Positions 25,682 to 34,234 of a stretch of DNA of 64,000 nt are shown here, one piece after another. The position numbers were made by a program, and so were the translations under genes. This stretch comes from Rhodospirillaceae bacterium. GTDB lineage: Bacteria > Pseudomonadota > Alphaproteobacteria > Rhodospirillales > Casp-alpha2. The DNA is taken from assembly GCA_002706405.1 (NCBI GenBank), contig PALN01000077.1, forward strand, positions 1 to 64,000. Reading direction: 5' to 3'. The notes below the pieces were generated by a model. That model worked only from the letters and a program-made list of their open reading frames with translations. It made no database searches and had not been told where the DNA came from. Position 1 is the first letter of the stretch, and each line of letters opens with the position of its first letter.

Positions 25682-26515
25682 CTACCAGGCCGCCAGGTGC
25701 CACCAGTAAATGTCGCGCCCGTCGGCGACATATCCGGCGAAGAAGGTGACCAGGACGACGTGCAGGATCAGGCCCGCAAGGAACAGCCAGGCGAGCGCCA
25801 TGTGGAGCGGCCGCCACCAGGCCTGCAGCCAGGACACGGACTGCCGCGCCCCCATCAGCCGCGCTTCCTTGCGCGCCAGCCGGGCGTAGGCCAGGGACTT
25901 CAAGGGGGTCGTGAGGAAGTGGCGCAATGTCGGCGAAAACAGGGCCTCGCTGGCCTGCGGGTCGAGGCGTGCGAGCAGTGCCGTCTTGGCGTCGATGAGG
26001 GCCCGGAGTTTGGCCTTCAGGGCCGGATCACCGGCCTGGAACGGCGCTGACTTGCGCCCGAAGGTCGCCGCCATGCGGGGCGCGAGATAGACCCGCGCCA
26101 CCACGCCGGTCACGGCCAAAAGCGCCAGGCAGGCAACCAGAACCAGCGGCGGGCCCGAAAATGCGGCGGCGGCGTGCAGCGAGACCAGGAACATGCCGGC
26201 AAGGCTCGCCCCCACATGCAGGATGAACAGGCGGTTGGGGATTTGGCTGTGGCCGCCGCGCTTGCCGAGAGAGAACAGGAACGGCGCCAGCAACAGGACC
26301 GCGCCGAGCGCCGCCACGGGTTGCAGAATTTCCGTGCCCGGGCGCTGCCAGGGGGCCGGCAGGAACGGCTTGGCGATAAGATAGCCGGCAACCGCCAGCA
26401 CCAGGCCGGCGACCCAGATCAACAGGCGCCGGTTCGACAGGTCGGGCCGCTTGGGCGGTTTCGCCGGCGCGGGTGCGGCGGGGCTGGTGTGGAGATCCTG
26501 CGTGTTCGTGGTCAT
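25682..26515 (-). CDS. di-haem b-type membrane subunit of the Mo enzyme
   Basis: The 277-residue protein has about five membrane helices. Two of them each contain a pair of histidines 14 residues apart (LHVGASLAGMFLVSLH and LHMALAWLFLAGLILH), the classical spacing of residues that bind two b haems across a membrane. It should link the fused FeS/Mo enzyme to the quinone pool. The long cytoplasmic loop after helix four is Ala/Leu/Lys-rich. The N-terminus is Pro/Ala-rich. It lies 25 bp after the TauD gene and 12 bp before the Mo-enzyme gene, in one operon. Confidence 0.8.
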   Translation of the reverse strand: MTTNTQDLHTSPAAPAPAKPPKRPDLSNRRLLIWVAGLVLAVAGYLIAKPFLPAPWQRPGTEILQPVAALGAVLLLAPFLFSLGKRGGHSQIPNRLFILHVGASLAGMFLVSLHAAAAFSGPPLVLVACLALLAVTGVVARVYLAPRMAATFGRKSAPFQAGDPALKAKLRALIDAKTALLARLDPQASEALFSPTLRHFLTTPLKSLAYARLARKEARLMGARQSVSWLQAWWRPLHMALAWLFLAGLILHVVLVTFFAGYVADGRDIYWWHLAAW

Positions 26516-26540
26516 GTCCCCCAGGGTACGGCATCGTCCC

Positions 26541-27425
26541 TTACTGGGGAACATCCCCGGCGACGCTGCAACGGATCATATGGCGATTTTCCGTCATGTC
26601 ATAATCGGCGACCGCGCGGTGGCAGGTCGACCGATTGTCCCAGATCACCAGATCGCCGACCCCCCACATGTGGCGGTAGATGTATTGCGGCTGGTAGCAA
26701 TGCTCGAACAGAAAATCGAGAACGCGGCGGCTTTCGCTAAAGGAAAGCTCGTTGATCCGGCGGGTGAAACCGGGATTGACGTAGACCGTCTTCTTGCCCG
26801 TTTCCGGATGCGTGCGGATCACCGGATGGGTCACCGGCGGCACCTTGGCCCGTTCTTCCGCCGTCAAGGGCGGGCGGTCGGGCATATGGGCGAAGAAGGT
26901 GTCGTAGGCGTTGGTGTAGTCATGGGTCGCGGTCAGGCCGCCGAGGAACGCCTGCATGGGCTCGGACAGGTCGTCATAGGCTTGGGTCATGCTGCAGAAC
27001 ATGGTGTCGCCGCCGTAGCTGGGAATTTCCTTGGAATGCAGGAACGATCCCTGGGTCGGGCGCGGCATGTAGGACAAGTCCGAATGCCAGTACTGCCCGG
27101 CATAGATGGCGCCGATCGGTTTGCCGGCCTTCTTGACGTTGGAGATCAGCAGGACTTCGGGGTTCTCCTCCATGTTGAACTGCGTCAGCACATGGGCTTC
27201 CAAGTCGCCGAATTTCTTCGACAGATCGACAAGCTGATCGGGCGTCAGATTCTGGCCGCGCAGCACGATCACCTGATGATCGAGGAAGGCCTGGTACAGG
27301 GCCGGGAACAGGTTGTCGTAATTGTCCTCCGCAAGGTCGAGGCCGGAAATCTCCGCCCCCAAAGCCCCCGCCAGGCGTTTCACGTCAATTCCAGACGGCG
27401 TCGTGATCATCGTTCCCTCAGGCAT
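26541..27425 (-). CDS. TauD/TfdA-family Fe(II)/2-oxoglutarate dioxygenase (first copy)
   Basis: The 294-residue enzyme has the iron-binding HxD in YWHSDLSYMP, the distal His in STCHRAVADYD, and the 2-oxoglutarate region HPVIRTHPETGKK. Family members oxidise taurine, alkylsulfonates, phenoxyacetates or alkyl sulfates. The ATG at 27425 has GGAG six bases upstream; an in-frame ATG at 27410 is also possible. It is the first gene of the operon leading to the di-haem protein and the Mo enzyme, and is divergent from a LysR gene. A second, related TauD gene lies at 35022-35882. Confidence 0.9.
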   Translation of the reverse strand: MPEGTMITTPSGIDVKRLAGALGAEISGLDLAEDNYDNLFPALYQAFLDHQVIVLRGQNLTPDQLVDLSKKFGDLEAHVLTQFNMEENPEVLLISNVKKAGKPIGAIYAGQYWHSDLSYMPRPTQGSFLHSKEIPSYGGDTMFCSMTQAYDDLSEPMQAFLGGLTATHDYTNAYDTFFAHMPDRPPLTAEERAKVPPVTHPVIRTHPETGKKTVYVNPGFTRRINELSFSESRRVLDFLFEHCYQPQYIYRHMWGVGDLVIWDNRSTCHRAVADYDMTENRHMIRCSVAGDVPQ

Positions 27426-27504
27426 GGTGTCTCCTGCGCCGGACCGGGCCGGCAGATTGGTTGCGTTGATGCGGAGTGTAACCAGTCCCGACTATGCCGT
27501 AGAA

Positions 27505-27544
27505 ATACCTTTGATCGACCAAGGTATGCCTAAATGATATATCA
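27505..27544. promoter_or_regulatory. LysR-type operator candidate in the divergent TauD/LysR promoter
   Basis: ATACCTT at 27505-27511 and AAGGTAT at 27521-27527 form a perfect 7-bp-armed repeat with a 9-nt centre. A perfect 10-bp palindrome TGATATATCA follows at 27535-27544. Both lie in the 151-bp gap between the TauD and LysR starts, where a LysR regulator normally binds to control both directions. Confidence 0.55.
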
Positions 27545-27576
27545 AGATATCGATCGCCAAGTCCGGGAGCGCCACC

Positions 27577-28491
27577 TTGAACCTGAAAGCCCTGCAGTAT
27601 ATCCACGCCGCGGCGCGCTACGGCAGCATCGCCCAGGCGGCGGCGCATCTTCATGTCGCTCAGCCGGCGGTCAGCCGTCAGATCCGCAAACTGGAACAGG
27701 ACTTGGGTGTGCGCCTGTTGACGCGGACGGCGCAGGGCGTGTCGCCGACGGGGGAAGGGGAGCATCTTCTCGCCCGCACGGCACCCATCCTGCAGTTGTT
27801 GGAGCAGACACGGGCAGAAGTTCGCAATTGGGACCAGGAACCGGCGGGGCCGGTGTCGGTGGCGCTGATGCCCGCGGTTGCCCCGCTGGTCGCCCCCTTG
27901 GTCGCGCAGCGTGTCCGCGACCGCTACCCCAAGGTTGTTCTCAGCCTGTCGGAAGGGCTGGGCACCGCCATTTCAGACGGCGTGCTGACCGGGCAGTTCG
28001 ACCTGGGCCTGTTCCATGCGGACCGCGAGGTGCCGTCGCTGGCGATCACCCATCTGCTGGACGAGCCCATGTTTCTGATCGGCCCGGCGGCCGACACAAC
28101 CTCGGCGGGGGAGCCGGAGGCCATCGGCCTGGACGACCTGCCGGGCTATCCCCTGCTGCTGCCCGAAGCGCCCAACCCCCTGCGCCGGATGATCGACCGG
28201 CTGACGGCGGACCGCGGCCTCACCCTCGACATCCGCGAGATCGTCAATTCGACGGCCATGATCAAGGCCATGGTCGCGGCGGGGCTCGGCTGTACGATTC
28301 AAAGCTACAGCTTTTTCCATGAGGAAACGGAACGCGGCAGGCCGCAATTCCGGGTCATGAAGATCGACGGCATGTCGCGCAACTGGTCGCTGGCCCGCCT
28401 TGACGACCGGCCGGCGGGCGGCGCGGTCCTGGCCGTCGCCGGGATCATGACGGAAATCGCGCGCGATTTCGCCGATACCCACTACCGCTGA
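27577..28491 (+). CDS. LysR-family transcriptional regulator
   Basis: The 304-residue regulator has the winged-helix motif IAQAAAHLHVAQPAVSRQIRKLE and a standard effector domain with LLDEPMFLIGP. It starts with TTG at 27577 behind GGGAG. It is divergent from the TauD/di-haem/Mo-enzyme operon and is the likely activator of it. The next gene downstream is a convergent GntR gene. Confidence 0.9.
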   Translation: MNLKALQYIHAAARYGSIAQAAAHLHVAQPAVSRQIRKLEQDLGVRLLTRTAQGVSPTGEGEHLLARTAPILQLLEQTRAEVRNWDQEPAGPVSVALMPAVAPLVAPLVAQRVRDRYPKVVLSLSEGLGTAISDGVLTGQFDLGLFHADREVPSLAITHLLDEPMFLIGPAADTTSAGEPEAIGLDDLPGYPLLLPEAPNPLRRMIDRLTADRGLTLDIREIVNSTAMIKAMVAAGLGCTIQSYSFFHEETERGRPQFRVMKIDGMSRNWSLARLDDRPAGGAVLAVAGIMTEIARDFADTHYR

Positions 28492-28508
28492 CGGCCGCCG
28501 GGGGCGGC

Positions 28509-29297
28509 TCAGGATTTGATGCGGGTGCCCATGTCCAGGATGTAGGGCGAGGGCGGGATGTAGAAATCCTGGTAATAGATGGGTCGCGTGTCGACGGAAT
28601 AGGCGGTGACGTTGACTGTCGAGGCCGTGGCGCCTTCGGGCCAGGCGCAGCCTTCGGTGACATAGGCGGGCGGCATTTCCACGCGCAGGCGCTGGTGGAT
28701 GTGGTGCACCGGCATGTGATGATGTTCGGCCATGACTTCGTGAAAATTCGCGCCGTCAAGGGCGGAGAGCGGCGGGTCGATCAGTTCGGGATGGCGGTCG
28801 GCCAGAGCGTAGAAGACGGCGTAGATTTCCATCGCCGCGTCGATGGTGACGATGCGGTCGATGCGCACGACCTTGTCCCGCCCTTGCTCGAGCGCGCTGG
28901 ACCAGGGGCCCTTATCGCGGCTGACTTGGCGGTCGATGACGCGGGTAAAGACGGGCAGCAGATCGTCGGGCCCGCCGCTCGCGGTTCGGAACAGGAAATG
29001 CCAGGGTTCGGCCACCTGATTTTGCATCGATGCGACGGTGGTGCCGCTGCCGCGCCGGCGATGGATCAGGCCGTCGTCGACAAGGTTACGCAGGGCGCGC
29101 TGCACGGTGCCGAGCGAACAGGGGGTATGGGCCGCCCATTCGCTTTCCGTGGGCAGGCGGGCGCCCGGCTCCCAGAAGCCGTCAGCGATCGACGCGGTAA
29201 TCGCCTGACGCAGGCGTTCGTGCTTCGGCAGGTCGTCCTGCGCCGGCCAATAGCGCCGGAGAAACTCTGCGTATCCGCCGGGCACGTCCGTCAGCAT
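28509..29297 (-). CDS. GntR-family regulator with UTRA-like effector domain
   Basis: The 262-residue protein has an N-terminal GntR winged helix (WEPGARLPTESEWAAHTPCS, GTVQRALRNLVDDGLIHRR, GSGTTV). A C-terminal UTRA/HutC-type ligand-binding domain follows, ending in an aromatic-rich YYQDFYIPPSPY segment. About 20 extra residues precede the DNA-binding domain. It is divergent from the sulfatase gene; the intervening 199 bp contain a perfect 12-bp palindrome. It probably represses the sulfatase cluster and, judging from shared sequence motifs, the transporter locus at 39.6-39.9 kb. Confidence 0.88.
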   Translation of the reverse strand: MLTDVPGGYAEFLRRYWPAQDDLPKHERLRQAITASIADGFWEPGARLPTESEWAAHTPCSLGTVQRALRNLVDDGLIHRRRGSGTTVASMQNQVAEPWHFLFRTASGGPDDLLPVFTRVIDRQVSRDKGPWSSALEQGRDKVVRIDRIVTIDAAMEIYAVFYALADRHPELIDPPLSALDGANFHEVMAEHHHMPVHHIHQRLRVEMPPAYVTEGCAWPEGATASTVNVTAYSVDTRPIYYQDFYIPPSPYILDMGTRIKS

Positions 29298-29380
29298 TCG
29301 TGCGTTCCCTCTAGGTTTCTTCGTTTGGTGGAATTTCTTCTAAGGCTTTTACGATGTGAGGAACATCATGACCATCCTGC

Positions 29381-29414
29381 TTGACAATGCAATTAACTAT
29401 ATAGTTACTCGATC
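29381..29414. promoter_or_regulatory. palindromic operator AACTATATAGTT with TTGACA
   Basis: A perfect 12-bp palindrome, AACTATATAGTT, occupies 29395-29406 in the GntR/sulfatase divergent promoter, following a consensus TTGACA at 29381-29386. The 18-nt stretch CTATATAGTTACTCGATC (29397-29414) recurs with 15/18 identity at 39858-39875 and more weakly at two further sites there. The GntR protein is the best candidate binder. Confidence 0.6.
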
Positions 29415-29496
29415 ATCACAGTCGTTGCGTGGTTTGCGCCAAAAAACCCGGCCGGGTGACTGAGAACCGGCCGTCAGCATAGGGAATACCGCCGAG

Positions 29497-30957
29497 ATGG
29501 AACCCAAAAACCTCATCGTTCTGATGTCGGACGAGCATACCAAGGCCGTCACCGGGTGCTACGGGCATCCGTTCATTTCGACCCCCAATATCGACGCCCT
29601 GGCGGCCGGCGGCACGCGATTCGATGCGGCCTATACGGTTTGCCCGGTCTGCGTTCCGGCGCGGGCCAGTTTCGCCACCGGCAAGTACGTTCACCAGATC
29701 GGTGCCTGGGACAACGCGACGCCTTTCGACGGCACGCAGCCCAACTGGCACGCGCTTCTGCGGGATCGGGGCCATCAGACGGTTTCCATCGGTAAATTGC
29801 ATTTCCGTTCCGGCGAGGACGACAACGGCTTCGCCGACGAGGAACTGGCCATGCACGTCATCGACGGCAAGGGCGATTTGCTCGGCCTGATTCGTGACGA
29901 GGATACCCCCAAACGCGGCGCGTCCTGGAAAATGGCCAAGCTGGCCGGTCCGGGCGAAAGCATGTACACGCGCTATGACCGCGACATCACGGCCCGCGCG
30001 CAATCCTGGCTGTACGAGGAAGCACCCAAGTACAAGGACAAGCCCTGGGTGCTGTTCGTGTCCTTCGTGGCGCCACATTTCCCGCTGACGGCGCCGTCGG
30101 AACATTTCTATCGCTATTACAACCAGGATCTGGCGCCGCCCAAGCTTTATGACAAACGCAATGCGCCGATCCATCCCTACATCGACGACTATCGGTCGAT
30201 CTTCACCTATGACGAACACTTCAAGACCATGGACATGGTGAAACGCGCACAGGCCGGTTATCTGGGCCTGATCTCGTTCATGGACGAACAGATCGGTCTG
30301 ATCCTGAGCGCCATGGCGGATGCGGGACTGTCGTCGGACACGCGGGTGCTCTACACCACCGACCACGGCGACAACATGGGCAATCGGGGGGCCTGGGGCA
30401 AATCGGTGATGTACGAAGAAGCCGCCGCCGTGCCGCTGATCCTCAATGGACCCGACATTCCGGAAGGCCAGGTCGTCAAGACCCCGGCCACCCATTGCGA
30501 CATCTATCCCTTCATCATGGATTGCGTAGGTGCCGCCGATGCGGACACGCTGCCTGCCGACCTGCCGGGCACCAACCTGATGGACTTGGCGGCGGGTGCC
30601 GAACCGGACCGCGTCGCTTTTTCCGAATACCATGGCATGGGGTCCAAGACCGCGGCCTTCCTCGTGCGCAAGGGCGACTGGAAGCTGGTCCATTACGAGG
30701 ACTATCCGGACCAGCTGTTCAACCTGGCCGATGATCCCGAGGAACTTGACGATCTGGCGGGCGATCCCGCCCATGCGGCGGTGATGGCGGACCTTGCGGC
30801 CGAACTGCGGAAAATCTGCGACCCGTCCGCCGTGGACAAGGCGGCGCGCAAGACCCAGGCCCGCATGATCGTGGAAAATGGTGGTAAGGAAGCCATCATC
30901 AAGCGGGGCGACCTGGGCTTTTCCGTCCCGCCCGGCGTCCAGCCGATGTTTGATTAA
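29497..30957 (+). CDS. sulfatase (alkaline phosphatase superfamily)
   Basis: The 486-residue hydrolase has the sulfatase signature CVPARASFATGK, whose Cys would be oxidised to formylglycine. The metal-binding regions LMSDEHTKAVTGCYGH and TTDHGDNMGNRGAWGKS are also present. It has no signal peptide, so it acts in the cytoplasm on an imported sulfate ester, and it would need a formylglycine-generating enzyme encoded elsewhere. The overall layout resembles choline-sulfatase-type and related cytosolic sulfatases, but the typical choline-sulfatase C-terminus is not seen. A phosphonate monoester hydrolase activity is an alternative. It is divergent from the GntR regulator and is followed by a phosphosulfolactate-synthase-like gene. 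Confidence 0.9.
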   Translation: MEPKNLIVLMSDEHTKAVTGCYGHPFISTPNIDALAAGGTRFDAAYTVCPVCVPARASFATGKYVHQIGAWDNATPFDGTQPNWHALLRDRGHQTVSIGKLHFRSGEDDNGFADEELAMHVIDGKGDLLGLIRDEDTPKRGASWKMAKLAGPGESMYTRYDRDITARAQSWLYEEAPKYKDKPWVLFVSFVAPHFPLTAPSEHFYRYYNQDLAPPKLYDKRNAPIHPYIDDYRSIFTYDEHFKTMDMVKRAQAGYLGLISFMDEQIGLILSAMADAGLSSDTRVLYTTDHGDNMGNRGAWGKSVMYEEAAAVPLILNGPDIPEGQVVKTPATHCDIYPFIMDCVGAADADTLPADLPGTNLMDLAAGAEPDRVAFSEYHGMGSKTAAFLVRKGDWKLVHYEDYPDQLFNLADDPEELDDLAGDPAHAAVMADLAAELRKICDPSAVDKAARKTQARMIVENGGKEAIIKRGDLGFSVPPGVQPMFD

Positions 30958-30990
30958 CACAGACGTGCCATCGTGGGTGCGGGTGCGCCC

Positions 30991-31007
30991 GCCCGAAGCT
31001 TTCGGGC
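30991..31007 (+). other. intercistronic hairpin after the sulfatase gene
   Basis: GCCCGAA (30991-30997) and TTCGGGC (31001-31007) make a perfect 7-bp stem with a 3-nt loop. No T-run follows, so read-through to the next gene is expected. The element may stabilise the upstream mRNA. Confidence 0.45.
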
Positions 31008-31034
31008 AACATTTGACCAACCAGGAGACCGGAA

Positions 31035-31844
31035 ATGACTGCCAATACCCCCTTTGCCATGGTGCCGCTGCCCGGCGTGCGATCCCAGAAACCCCGCAAG
31101 ACCGGTCTGACCATGATGATGGACTGGGGCCTGCCGATGAACCGGGTGGCCGATTACATGGACCTGCTGGCCCCCTATGTGGATTTGGCGAAGATCGTGG
31201 TCGGCACGGCGCGGCTTTATCCCGAAGATTATCTGGTCAAGAAGCTCGCCCTTTATAAATCCTACGACGTGACGCCGTTCCTGGGCGGGCAGTTTTCCGA
31301 ATATGTTTTCGCGACCCAGGGCTGGCCGGCCATGCAGGGCTTTTTTGCCGAGGCCAAACGCCTGGGATTCGATGCGCTGGAAATCTCCGACAACTGCGTG
31401 CCGCTGGATGACGCCGAACGGACCAAGATGATCAAGATGGCCATCGCCGAGGGCTTGGAAGTCCACGGCGAAGTCGGATCGAAGGTCGTCAACCAGACGC
31501 CTCAGGACCTGATCGACCAGACCAACGTCTGTTTCGACGCGGGCTGCGAAATCGTTCTGGTCGAAGGGGCCGAACTGGTCACCGATGGCAAGGTCAACGA
31601 AGCCATGATGTCGGCCCTGAAGGACGGCCTGGACCTGAAGCGCACGCTGCTGGAACTCACCGGTTCCTGGATCAAGGGCGTGACCCTGAACGACGTGTTC
31701 GAGCTGAAGAAGTTCCTGCTGACCGAATTCGGGCCCGAGGTGAACCTGGCGAATGTCATGCCTGACGACGTGATGGAGACCGAAGCCCAGCGTTGCGGGC
31801 TGTCCGTGATCGGGCCAAAGGAACGGGCCGAAGCGGCGGAGTAA
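31035..31844 (+). CDS. phosphosulfolactate synthase (ComA)-like protein
   Basis: The 269-residue protein matches the ComA family. In archaeal coenzyme M synthesis that TIM-barrel enzyme adds sulfite to phosphoenolpyruvate to form phosphosulfolactate. Characteristic stretches are KPRKTGLTMMMDWGLP, VDLAKIVVGTARLYP and LGFDALEISDNCVPL, followed by VHGEVGSKV and VEGAELVTDGKVN. AGGAG precedes the ATG. It lies 77 bp downstream of the sulfatase, in a locus with two TauD-type genes and Mo enzymes; a role in capturing or releasing sulfite or a sulfonate is plausible. Some bacterial members may not keep the archaeal reaction, so activity is uncertain. Confidence 0.8.
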   Translation: MTANTPFAMVPLPGVRSQKPRKTGLTMMMDWGLPMNRVADYMDLLAPYVDLAKIVVGTARLYPEDYLVKKLALYKSYDVTPFLGGQFSEYVFATQGWPAMQGFFAEAKRLGFDALEISDNCVPLDDAERTKMIKMAIAEGLEVHGEVGSKVVNQTPQDLIDQTNVCFDAGCEIVLVEGAELVTDGKVNEAMMSALKDGLDLKRTLLELTGSWIKGVTLNDVFELKKFLLTEFGPEVNLANVMPDDVMETEAQRCGLSVIGPKERAEAAE

Positions 31845-31855
31845 CCGACCCCGCC

Positions 31856-31926
31856 GCGTGGTCCGATTTGCCACCATCAAATCTTGGGCGTATCGTTTCC
31901 GCCCTTATCGGCAGACCGGACCACGC
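31856..31926 (+). other. 10-bp inverted repeat flanking the Mo-enzyme translation start
   Basis: GCGTGGTCCG at 31856-31865 and CGGACCACGC at 31917-31926 are perfect complements 51 nt apart. The right arm ends five bases before the ATG at 31932 and covers the only GGA that could serve as a ribosome site. Pairing in the mRNA could limit translation of the BisC-like gene. Confidence 0.4.
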
Positions 31927-31931
31927 CCACC

Positions 31932-34232
31932 ATGTTCAAGACCCATGGCTCCCACTGGGGAGCATTCGAAGCGGAAGCCCAAGACAACCGCGTTGTCGCC
32001 ATCCGGCCCCTGGCCGGTGATCCCGATCCGTCCCCCATTCTGGATGGCATGGCCGAAGGCCTGCACCACGATTGCCGGATCAAGGCGCCTGCCGTCCGCG
32101 AAGGTTGGCTGAAGCATCGCGACCGGGCGCGGGGCGGCGACCGCTTTGTCGAAGTGCCCTGGGACCAAGCGCTCGACCTCGTCGCCGAGGAATTGCAGCG
32201 GGTGAAAACCGCCCACGGCAACGACGCCATCTTCGCCGGGTCCTACGGCTGGTCCAGTGCCGGGCGGTTCCATCACGCCAAGACCCAGATGCAGCGCTTC
32301 CTCAACTGCTTCGGCGGGTTCACGGGGCAGAAGCACAGCTATTCCCTGGCCGCCGGTCTGGCCATCCTGCCCCATATCGTCGGCGACGTGGCGCCGCTGC
32401 GTGGGCTCACGTCCTGGGCGTCGATCGCGGAGGCGACGGACACCCTGGTCGCCTTCGGCGGCATTCCCGTGCGCAATACTCAGGTGGAGCCGGGCGGCAC
32501 CGCATCCCATACCACGGTGCCTTGGCTGCAGAAGATCGCCGCCCGGGGCACCCATGTGGTCAGCATCACGCCGATCCGCAACGACACGCCCGACTTCTTG
32601 AATCCCCAATGGATCGCCCCTCGGCCCAATACGGACGTGGCCCTGATGCTGGGGCTGGCCCATACCCTGGTCGCCGAAGGGCTGCACGACGCGGCATTCC
32701 TCGCGACCTATGCCGTCGGCGGTGACCAGTTCCTCGCCTATGTGATGGGCGAGGCGGACGGGCAGGCGAAAACGGCCGACTGGGCGTCGGATATCTGCGA
32801 CGTGCCGGCGGAGACGATCCGCACGCTGGCCCGCCGCATGGCCCAGGGCCGAACGATGATCGCCTGCAGCTATTCCCTGCAACGCGGCGACCATGGCGAA
32901 CAGACCTTCTGGGTGACCATGGCCCTGGCCTGTCTGCTGGGCCAGATCGGCCTGCCCGGCGGCGGCTTCGGCTTCGGCTACGGCAGCATGCACGGCCAGG
33001 GCAATCCCGTGCCCAAGATGCCCTCGCTGACGCATACCGCCGGCCCCAATCCGACCGGCAGCTTTATTCCCGTGGCGCGGGTCACGGACCTGCTGCTCAA
33101 CCCCGGGGGCGAATACGATTTCGACGGTGAACGGCGGACCTATCCGGATACCAAGCTGATCTATTGGTGCGGCGGCAATCCGTTCCACCATCATCAGGAT
33201 CTCAACCGCCTGCTTGAGGGCTGGCGGCGGCCGGATACGGTGATCGTCAACGAGCCCTGGTGGACGCCCACGGCCAAGCTGGCCGATATCGTACTGCCCG
33301 CCACGACCACCATGGAACGCAACGACATCGGCCATTCCTCCCGCGACCGCTTCCTGGTCGCCATGAAACAGATCGTCACGCCGCAGTTCGGCGCGCGCAA
33401 TGACTTCGACATCTTCCGGGGCCTGTCCCAGCGCCTGGGCATCGAAGCGACCTTTACGGAGGGCCGCGACGAGGACGCCTGGCTGCGCCACCTATACGAC
33501 CAGGCGCGCGAGGGGGCCGGGCCGCTGGCCAACCGCATGCCCGATTTCGATACGTTCTGGGAGCAGGGCATTCTGGAGTTGGAGGCGCCGGAAAAACCGC
33601 AGGTGGTCTACGAGGCATTCCGTGCCGATCCCGCTGCCCATCCCCTGCCGACGCCGTCGGGCAAGTTCGAAATCTTCTGCGCGGAAATCGCCGGATTTGC
33701 CTACGACGACTGCCCGGGCCATCCGATGTGGCGGGAGCCGGCGGAATGGTTGGGCGGGGCCGAAGCGAAGTCCTGGCCCCTGCATCTGATTTCCAACCAG
33801 CCCAAGCACAAGCTGCACTCCCAGCTTGACTTCGTCGGCCCCAGCCGCGCCGCGAAGCAGGACGGGCGGGAGCCCGTGTTCCTGTCGCCCGGCGATGCCC
33901 AGGCGCGAGGCATTCAGGATGGCGATTTGGTGCGGCTCTATAACGACCGGGGGGAAACCCTGGCCGTGGCCGCGATCAGCGACGACGTGCGCGGCGGCGT
34001 GGCGCAACTGCCGACGGGGGCCTGGTTCGACCCGGCCGACTGGGCGGCGGCGGGTGCGCTGGAACGCCACGGCAACCCCAACGTCCTGACCCTGGACAAG
34101 GGCACGTCCAAGCTGGGCCAGGGGCCGATTTCCCATACCACGCTGGTCGAGGTCGAGAAATTCGACGGTGCGGCGGACGCGCCCGAACCCTTCCGGCTGC
34201 CGGAAATCGTGGCGTTGCCCGCCGCCGGGTAG
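31932..34232 (+). CDS. BisC/TorA-type molybdopterin oxidoreductase (S/N-oxide reductase family)
   Basis: The 766-residue protein lacks the N-terminal FeS cysteines and any Tat signal, as in cytoplasmic biotin/methionine sulfoxide reductase BisC. The segment GSYGWSSAGRFHHA matches the DMSO/TMAO reductase Mo-binding region, with Ser109 as probable ligand. Other motifs are YSLQRGDHGEQ, FGFGYGSMHGQGNP and the C-terminal SNQPKHKLHSQLD and PTGAWFDP. Such enzymes reduce S-oxides or N-oxides. The start is the ATG at 31932, giving the THGSHWGAFEAE N-terminus usual for the family; a TTG at 31884 is less likely. It is the third gene of the sulfatase cluster. Confidence 0.9.
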   Translation: MFKTHGSHWGAFEAEAQDNRVVAIRPLAGDPDPSPILDGMAEGLHHDCRIKAPAVREGWLKHRDRARGGDRFVEVPWDQALDLVAEELQRVKTAHGNDAIFAGSYGWSSAGRFHHAKTQMQRFLNCFGGFTGQKHSYSLAAGLAILPHIVGDVAPLRGLTSWASIAEATDTLVAFGGIPVRNTQVEPGGTASHTTVPWLQKIAARGTHVVSITPIRNDTPDFLNPQWIAPRPNTDVALMLGLAHTLVAEGLHDAAFLATYAVGGDQFLAYVMGEADGQAKTADWASDICDVPAETIRTLARRMAQGRTMIACSYSLQRGDHGEQTFWVTMALACLLGQIGLPGGGFGFGYGSMHGQGNPVPKMPSLTHTAGPNPTGSFIPVARVTDLLLNPGGEYDFDGERRTYPDTKLIYWCGGNPFHHHQDLNRLLEGWRRPDTVIVNEPWWTPTAKLADIVLPATTTMERNDIGHSSRDRFLVAMKQIVTPQFGARNDFDIFRGLSQRLGIEATFTEGRDEDAWLRHLYDQAREGAGPLANRMPDFDTFWEQGILELEAPEKPQVVYEAFRADPAAHPLPTPSGKFEIFCAEIAGFAYDDCPGHPMWREPAEWLGGAEAKSWPLHLISNQPKHKLHSQLDFVGPSRAAKQDGREPVFLSPGDAQARGIQDGDLVRLYNDRGETLAVAAISDDVRGGVAQLPTGAWFDPADWAAAGALERHGNPNVLTLDKGTSKLGQGPISHTTLVEVEKFDGAADAPEPFRLPEIVALPAAG

Positions 34233-34234
34233 GG

